A stretch of DNA of 64,000 nucleotides from Spirabiliibacterium falconis. GTDB lineage: Bacteria; Pseudomonadota; Gammaproteobacteria; Enterobacterales; Pasteurellaceae. Location: contig NZ_JABMIJ010000017.1 in assembly GCF_014885015.1 (NCBI RefSeq), positions 35,762 to 99,761 of the forward strand, written 5' to 3'. A program made the translations under genes and the position numbers. The notes below the pieces were generated by a model. The model ran no database searches. It saw only the letters and a program-made list of their open reading frames with translations, and was not told the origin of the DNA. The first letter of the stretch is position 1; each line of letters begins with the position of its first letter. Of this stretch, positions 58,981 to 64,000 are shown piece after piece.

Positions 58981-61377
58981 TTAGAAAGTTGCTTCAATCA
59001 TAAAGCTGAAATAGCGGCTAGGAGCGGTAAACCGCCCTATGCCCGCATGGGTCTTATTATCGATCCGATTTACCGTACCGAATTCACGAATGCTGCGCAA
59101 TGAATTCCACGTGTAATAACGTTGGTTAAATAAATTAAATACACCAGCACGCATAGTGAGATGCTTATTCAATTTGTAATGTCCACTAATATCTACCGTC
59201 GTGTAATGGCGTGAATGTGTTGTATAAGGCCAAGGCTTATAAACATCACTGTCATTATGAAACGTGTCTACTAATTTCTTGACCGCAGTATAGGTAATAT
59301 GTGTTGCCAAACCCCACTTATCCTCTGGATGCTGATAGCCCAACCCAAGCGTGCCACTAAATGGATCTAATTCATTTAATGGAATATACACACCTGAATC
59401 ATGCAACTGCCGTCCTTTGGTATAACTGGCATTAAGTGCGGTATAAAATCCCTGTGGTGCACCGAGTGGTGCAAGTTCTAAATGTCCACTAAACTCAATG
59501 CCTGCAACTTCGGCTTTACAGCGATTAACATTTTGATACGCAGGAGCATCTTCATTACGCCACTTGTTATTGACAGAATCCCAAAATGGCACACTTTGTT
59601 TACCAAGGTAAGCAAAATCAATGAAATTATTATAACGTGTATAAAAAGTAGAAAGCTGTCCATAGCCCCACTCACTTTGGTTTGCAAGACCAAATTCAAT
59701 ATTATGGGATTTTTCCGCTTTTAAATCAGGATTTGCTTTCACATAAAAATCGGGGTGTGGAAAGTTAAACCAAATTTCATCTGTCGTTGGTGCTCGAAAT
59801 CCTGAACTATATTTTCCAAGAAAATTAAACCCATAGGGTAATTGATAACTAAATGAGAGCCCTTGACTTATCGCTTGAAATTTAGCTTGGCGATTAAGTA
59901 ATTTTAAATCCGCCATAGCGGTAATAAATTTATCATTTGCTAATGGTTGACTCTTGATCCAATCATACCGTATGCCTGCATTGAGTTTGAGTTTTTCACC
60001 AATAAGAAAGGTATTATCCCAAAATAGGCTGCGATTATGTGATTTTGCCTCAATTAAAAACTCTTCTTCCCCTGTATTGGTTGTTTTTATACTTGGATCA
60101 AACGCTCGTACAAAATAAGACAAATTTTCATTTTCATTACGAGAACGCCCAACGCTCACTCCTGTTCTGATTTGCCATAACCAATCATTAAATGTTAATA
60201 ATTTTTCCGCTGTGAGCTTGCCTTGATCAAGGGTTTGCTTAATGCTGCGATAAATATAATATACTTCACTATTAATGCCCGCTGGACTTTTGCTCATATC
60301 TTCAGCCATGTCCCAACTCATGGTATCCATATTGATCTGCTGATGATTAAACTTAATATTAAACTTATCCCACAACGTGTTTTCTGCCGTATTTTCAAAC
60401 TCAACACCGTAGCGTTGGCGGTAACTCACATCATTACGTTTTCGTACTTCATTACTTGGCTTGCCCTGCCAATCAGCTGACCAAAGGTTAGAATATTCTT
60501 TGGTATAACTGTCTTTACGATAATCTTCAAACAGTAAATTTAAATAATTATGCTGATTAAAATGATAGCCTAAGCGAACTAAACCACTTTTAGCATGATA
60601 ATCTTGTGGATCGGGTTCCCCTCGAACTGTGCCAATAGCCCCAAAATATCCACTGCCACCTGCTGGGTTATACACACTATTTTCATCTTGTACGACTTCA
60701 CTGACATTATTGCTGTGGTTTTTCACTTCATGTCCATCTCGACGAGTTAATACAACCAGCGCATCAACACCATTGTATTCAGCCGCAGCTGTTACCGAAC
60801 GCATCCATTCACGATTTTTACCACTATATGCACCTTTAGCACTAAGAAAATAAGGTTTATCCTTAAGAAAATCTTTTGCCATTTTGGTTTCATAATTCAC
60901 AGCTCCACCCAATGCGCCGCTGCCTGACGTTAGAGAATCCGCCCCTCTTTTAATAGTAACCGACTGGATATTTTCCAGCTCTGCCGCATTTCGGTTGCTA
61001 TTAAAATTACCATATGCACCAAACAGTTCTTGGAACGCGCTTGATGAGCGACTTTCTGCCTGTGGCAACCCATCAACATTAATCGCAACCCGATCTTTAT
61101 CAACCCCACGAATACTAAAGCCGTTAGAGCCTGCACGCCCCCCTTCAACTACACTCACACCAGGATTGTAGCGAACCATATCGTGAATATCTTGTGTTAA
61201 AGTGCGGTCAAGCTGTGAACGTGTCGTGCTTACCTCACCAAGTTTTTCATTAAGTTGTTCCGCTTGCCTATTGTGTTCACCTTCGACTACAATCGTGTCA
61301 AGTTTCTCCTCTGCGTGTACGGAAAAAGTCAATAAAAGTGCGGTACTAATTACTGATAATGCGAATTTCTTTTGCAT
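58981..61377 (-). CDS. TonB-dependent haemoglobin/haem receptor (HmbR/HpuB-like)
   Basis: A 798-aa outer-membrane receptor. Signal peptide ends at SVHA (residue 22), followed by TonB box KLDTIVVEG. The plug domain carries VRYNPGVSV, GFSIRGVDKDRVAINVDG and TIKRGADSLTSGSGALGG, typical of the haemoglobin/transferrin/lactoferrin receptor family. In the barrel a FRAP motif (GFRAPTTDEIWF, about 527), a histidine in FPHPDF and ANPDLKAEKS (about 549) resemble the FRAP...NPNL haem-receptor signature. It ends FNLFNQRYYTWNSL and SFMIEATF. HmbR of Neisseria (~790 aa) is the closest recalled protein. Start at ATG 61377 after GAGG. It sits between two lipoprotein genes; haemoglobin or haem-protein is the likely ligand. 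Confidence 0.85.
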   Translation of the reverse strand: MQKKFALSVISTALLLTFSVHAEEKLDTIVVEGEHNRQAEQLNEKLGEVSTTRSQLDRTLTQDIHDMVRYNPGVSVVEGGRAGSNGFSIRGVDKDRVAINVDGLPQAESRSSSAFQELFGAYGNFNSNRNAAELENIQSVTIKRGADSLTSGSGALGGAVNYETKMAKDFLKDKPYFLSAKGAYSGKNREWMRSVTAAAEYNGVDALVVLTRRDGHEVKNHSNNVSEVVQDENSVYNPAGGSGYFGAIGTVRGEPDPQDYHAKSGLVRLGYHFNQHNYLNLLFEDYRKDSYTKEYSNLWSADWQGKPSNEVRKRNDVSYRQRYGVEFENTAENTLWDKFNIKFNHQQINMDTMSWDMAEDMSKSPAGINSEVYYIYRSIKQTLDQGKLTAEKLLTFNDWLWQIRTGVSVGRSRNENENLSYFVRAFDPSIKTTNTGEEEFLIEAKSHNRSLFWDNTFLIGEKLKLNAGIRYDWIKSQPLANDKFITAMADLKLLNRQAKFQAISQGLSFSYQLPYGFNFLGKYSSGFRAPTTDEIWFNFPHPDFYVKANPDLKAEKSHNIEFGLANQSEWGYGQLSTFYTRYNNFIDFAYLGKQSVPFWDSVNNKWRNEDAPAYQNVNRCKAEVAGIEFSGHLELAPLGAPQGFYTALNASYTKGRQLHDSGVYIPLNELDPFSGTLGLGYQHPEDKWGLATHITYTAVKKLVDTFHNDSDVYKPWPYTTHSRHYTTVDISGHYKLNKHLTMRAGVFNLFNQRYYTWNSLRSIREFGTVNRIDNKTHAGIGRFTAPSRYFSFMIEATF

Positions 61378-61385
61378 GATTAACC

Positions 61386-62306
61386 TCAATTTTCAACCTG
61401 TGAACCACCAAATGCAGCATTAAGATCACGGTCCTCAAATTCCGTTTTACCGCCAATTTTGTCGCCTACATGGAATGCTCCCCAACTCGTATTACCAAAA
61501 AATGCACCATTAACATTCCCTTGATGCCCCTCTGATTCGACTGTTCCGCTAAACGTATTGTCTTTAATAGCAACATCAGTAAAATGAATATCGCCACCAA
61601 AATCATCATTTCCAATAATCGTACCGTCTAGTTTTTTATGATCGAAATCCGCAACCAGCAGCGACCGCACTTTTGATTCGTTATTGTTATAAGCTCCCGC
61701 TGGTGTATAAGCCGATGTAGCCACATTCTTATTGCGATAACGCACAGCTAACACTTCATAGCTTGCTGAGCCTTTATCTGCCCAATGATTGAACTTATCT
61801 TTATCCGCAATATTGCCACCCACAAAGTAATCAGGCACACCTTGAGGAGAAACATAAACACCATAGCGAAAATCACTTCCCGTCCACATAGCAGGAAAGG
61901 CATTACGATTTGGGCTACCTTCACAGCAGACAAATAACTGCCCACCATTATCTAGTGGTTGCATGGCATGTTTCGTACGCATTGCAAGTGATTGTCCAGT
62001 ATAAGTTGATGGCACAATCATTGTCGCAAAGGCGCTAAAACGATACACTTTGCCATCTGGTGTCTGATAGGCAAATCCTTCCGCATTATCGTATGAAAAT
62101 TCATCTTTAAAATCAGACTGAATAAAAAACACTTTGCCATACGTTGGCTCAATGTTATGGACTGCATCTAATCGCTGTTTTTCAGTAAACGGTTTGGCCG
62201 TTGGAATATCGGCCACTGTTGTGGGCGGATTAACATCACTACCTCCAGAACAGGAAGCCAACATTATTGAAAATACAAAAATTGAAAGTGATGTGTGTTT
62301 CGGCAT
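61386..62306 (-). CDS. HpuA/TbpB-like surface lipoprotein
   Basis: A 306-aa predicted lipoprotein with signal ending at lipobox LASC (Cys19) and mature start CSGGSDVNPPT, like Slam-dependent surface lipoproteins. The C-terminal half has barrel patterns: VRSLLVADFDHKKLDGTI, FSGTVESEGHQGNVNGAFFG and a closing LNAAFGGSQ. The middle region contains a Cys-Cys pair in LFVCCEGSPNRN. I use ATG 62304-62306 (MPKHTSLSIF) because the signal peptide then has normal length; a longer in-frame reading adds 13 residues. Its stop overlaps the receptor's ribosome-binding site. A lipoprotein immediately before a receptor of this type recalls neisserial hpuA-hpuB, but sequence identity with HpuA is not established. 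Confidence 0.72.
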   Translation of the reverse strand: MPKHTSLSIFVFSIMLASCSGGSDVNPPTTVADIPTAKPFTEKQRLDAVHNIEPTYGKVFFIQSDFKDEFSYDNAEGFAYQTPDGKVYRFSAFATMIVPSTYTGQSLAMRTKHAMQPLDNGGQLFVCCEGSPNRNAFPAMWTGSDFRYGVYVSPQGVPDYFVGGNIADKDKFNHWADKGSASYEVLAVRYRNKNVATSAYTPAGAYNNNESKVRSLLVADFDHKKLDGTIIGNDDFGGDIHFTDVAIKDNTFSGTVESEGHQGNVNGAFFGNTSWGAFHVGDKIGGKTEFEDRDLNAAFGGSQVEN

Positions 62307-62355
62307 AAATGCAATATCCTTAGGTTTATTTACTAACATACTCAAGCCATCAAAT

Positions 62356-62374
62356 AATAATGATATTAATTATT
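62356..62374 (-). promoter_or_regulatory. Fur box upstream of the lipoprotein-receptor operon
   Basis: AATAATGATATTAATTATT matches the 19-bp Fur consensus GATAATGATAATCATTATC at 15 of 19 positions. It is embedded in a longer perfect inverted repeat, 62351-62361 against 62369-62379. It ends about 50 bp upstream of the first lipoprotein start, placing it over the likely promoter. Confidence 0.8.
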
Positions 62375-62501
62375 ATTTGCAATAGAAAATTATAAAGTGC
62401 GGTTCGCGTATAGGTGGTTAATTAGTGAATACGGAGATAAATTCGCAATCTCTTGACTATCGTCGTAAACTAAGATGAGGATAACATGGGAGATAAAAAT
62501 A

Positions 62502-63953
62502 ATGACATTATCACAATTACCGCTTGTTAAAACGGACAGTTATATCAACGGAAAATTTATGACCAGCAACAGTGGAGCACGCTTTGCGGTATATAATCCT
62601 GCCACTGGCGACGAAATTGCACAGGTCAGTGATTGTAACGAACTTGATGCTGAAAGTGCTATTGCCAGTGCAAAAGCTGCACAACAATCATGGGCAGCAT
62701 TACCCGCAAAAGTGCGGTCAGACTATTTGATGGCGTGGCATGACCTGATCATGACTCATCAGCAAACATTAGCAGAAATTTTAAGCCTCGAGCAAGGCAA
62801 GCCACTAAAAGAAAGTTTGGGGGAAATAGCTTATGGTGCGAGTTTCATCAAGTGGTTTGCCGAAGAAGGTAAACGTGCTTATGGTGAAATTATCCCGCAA
62901 GACAAGTCCGATCGCCGCATTTTAGTTTTAAAACAACCTATCGGGGTGGTAGCAGCGATTACGCCGTGGAATTTCCCCAATGCCATGATCACGCGTAAGG
63001 CCGCCCCCGCACTCGCTGCAGGCTGTACAATGGTGTTAAAGCCTGCGCCTGAAACACCACTTTCCGCATTAGCACTGGCAGAACTTGCACAACAAGCAGG
63101 TATTCCGGCAGGTGTTTTTAACGTTTTGCCGACCACACAAGCTGAACGCGTCGGGAAAATACTCAGTGAACACCCTGATGTGCAAAAATTAACCTTTACA
63201 GGCTCAACACGGGTCGGAAAAATGTTAATGGCGCAATGTGCCAGCAGTGTAAAAAAAGTTGCACTTGAACTCGGCGGTAACGCCCCCGCCATTGTTTTTA
63301 ATGATGCCGATTTAGATAATGCGGTGGAAGGCGTCATTGCCTCAAAATTCCGTAATGCAGGGCAAACCTGTGTTTGCACTAACCGCATTTATGTACAGCG
63401 TGGTATTCTGCCTGCATTCACTCAGAAACTTGTCGAAAAAGTGCGGTTGTTACGCATAGGCAACGCATTTAGTGATAACACCGACATAGGGCCGTTAATC
63501 AATCAAAGTGCGGTCGAAAAAGTGGAAAGCCACATTCAAGATGCATTAGCTAAAGGGGCAACATTACATTGCGGCGGCAAACGCCATGCCTTAGGACAGA
63601 CTTTTTTTGAGCCTACCGTACTCTCTGGTGTAACTCAAGCAATGGCAGTGGCTAAGGAAGAAACCTTCGCACCGCTTGCACCTATTTTTGCGTTTGATGA
63701 GGAAAAAGAGGTCATTGCTATGGCAAATGACACTGAATTTGGTCTAGCCGCTTATCTGTTTACCCAAGATTACTCTCGCATTTGGCGAGCCAGTGAGGCA
63801 TTAGAGTACGGGCTCGTAGGTGTTAATGAAGGGTTGGTATCAACAGAGATCGCACCATTTGGCGGTATTAAGCAATCGGGTATCGGACGAGAGGGTGCTC
63901 GACAAGGGCTTGAGGAGTTTATGGAGCTAAAATATATCTGCGTAAAAATCTAA
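62502..63953 (+). CDS. gabD: Succinate-semialdehyde dehydrogenase
   Basis: A 483-aa aldehyde dehydrogenase. Family blocks are TPWNFPNAMITRKAAPALAA, LTFTGSTRVGKMLM, ALELGGNAPAIVF (general-base Glu) and NAGQTCVCTNRIYV (catalytic Cys). The C-terminal PFGGIKQSGIGREGARQGLE and EFMELKYICV match GabD, which oxidises succinate semialdehyde to succinate. Length equals E. coli GabD (482 aa). I start at ATG 62502 after GGGAGAT rather than at an in-frame ATG 27 bp upstream. No gabT or gabP is in view. Other semialdehydes remain possible substrates. Confidence 0.9.
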   Translation: MTLSQLPLVKTDSYINGKFMTSNSGARFAVYNPATGDEIAQVSDCNELDAESAIASAKAAQQSWAALPAKVRSDYLMAWHDLIMTHQQTLAEILSLEQGKPLKESLGEIAYGASFIKWFAEEGKRAYGEIIPQDKSDRRILVLKQPIGVVAAITPWNFPNAMITRKAAPALAAGCTMVLKPAPETPLSALALAELAQQAGIPAGVFNVLPTTQAERVGKILSEHPDVQKLTFTGSTRVGKMLMAQCASSVKKVALELGGNAPAIVFNDADLDNAVEGVIASKFRNAGQTCVCTNRIYVQRGILPAFTQKLVEKVRLLRIGNAFSDNTDIGPLINQSAVEKVESHIQDALAKGATLHCGGKRHALGQTFFEPTVLSGVTQAMAVAKEETFAPLAPIFAFDEEKEVIAMANDTEFGLAAYLFTQDYSRIWRASEALEYGLVGVNEGLVSTEIAPFGGIKQSGIGREGARQGLEEFMELKYICVKI

Positions 63954-63967
63954 TTTATGTTTTGCTC

Positions 63968-63993
63968 AAAGCCACGCTATGCGTGGCTTTTTT
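63968..63993 (+). terminator. Terminator of gabD
   Basis: AAAGCCACGC and GCGTGGCTTT form a perfect 10-bp stem with a 3-nt loop followed by a T run, 15 bp after the gabD stop. Confidence 0.9.
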
Positions 63994-64000
63994 GTATATT

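Larger units (their letters stand above)
1..64000. repeat. Dispersed Hin-type DNA uptake signal sequences (AAGTGCGGT/ACCGCACTT)
   Basis: About 115 exact copies of the 9-mer core were counted by eye across both strands, inside genes as well as between them, often preceded by A and followed by CA, TT or CG. This is the uptake signal bound during transformation by Haemophilus-type Pasteurellaceae. Many intergenic copies are paired head to head as hairpins. Confidence 0.93.

Noticed and set aside
1..64000. The many AAGTGCGGT copies as a CRISPR array or transposon repeats
   Set aside because: They are single 9-bp cores scattered in both orientations through genes and gaps, without regular spacers or mobile-element ends. 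They fit the Haemophilus-type uptake signal.
1..64000. tRNA, rRNA, prophage, insertion sequences or restriction/defence genes
   Set aside because: I looked for clover-leaf-like sequences, transposase, integrase, toxin-antitoxin and methylase signatures and found none I can support.

Overview
The window comes from a chromosome of the family Pasteurellaceae (Haemophilus/Pasteurella/Avibacterium-like). The clearest sign is the 9-mer AAGTGCGGT and its complement, the Haemophilus-influenzae-type DNA uptake signal sequence. I count about 115 exact copies by eye, against roughly 0.5 expected by chance. Gene content (lepA-lepB-rnc-era, mutS/recA/recX, tamAB, rdgC-proC, rpe-gph-trpS) and protein sequences agree with a gammaproteobacterium. 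I see no rRNA, tRNA, prophage, insertion sequence or CRISPR array. Coding density is high and no gene is visibly broken.

Layout. 1-9.4 kb: end of an MFS gene, proC, rdgC, ppx and the tamA-tamB envelope pair. 9.4-16 kb: lepA-lepB-rnc-era, then a nucleobase permease and recO. 16-20.4 kb: two separately terminated NRAMP-fold transporters that lack the usual metal-binding motif, and an YnfM-like MFS exporter. 20.5-24.7 kb: a TRIC-like membrane protein, the ac4C amidohydrolase yqfB, and the rpe-gph-trpS-PHP phosphatase operon. 24.8-27.2 kb: a Tat-exported family-8 polysaccharide lyase, predicted to act on hyaluronan or chondroitin. 27.3-33.1 kb: mutS with a DUF808 gene, then recA (SOS promoter), recX and an acetyltransferase. 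33.1-38.6 kb: the ABC-F gene yheS, a YheO-regulator/TIM-barrel/MFS operon resembling E. coli yihMN, and rraB. 38.8-41.4 kb: adhE behind an FNR-like site.

41.5-53.6 kb is a carbamoyl-phosphate and arginine block. It holds argC-argB-argH running on into DUF2288, a HAD phosphatase and the fluoride exporter crcB. A divergent argE follows, then carA-phzF-GNAT-carB, in which two extra genes separate the two synthase subunits. Upstream of carA are two tandem ArgR-type boxes with the canonical 3-bp spacing. 53.7-57.8 kb: mlaA, yfbU, a DUF805 membrane protein, rph-pyrE and yicC.

57.8-62.4 kb is the most host-facing segment. It is a three-gene operon of surface-type lipoprotein, TonB-dependent haemoglobin/haem-type receptor and second TbpB-barrel-like lipoprotein, preceded by a near-consensus Fur box. 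It resembles the neisserial HpuA-HpuB arrangement with an extra lipoprotein. The window closes with gabD.

Many genes end in short hairpins made of two head-to-head uptake sequences, so the uptake signal doubles as a terminator. Functional statements rest on sequence recognition from memory; no database search was run.
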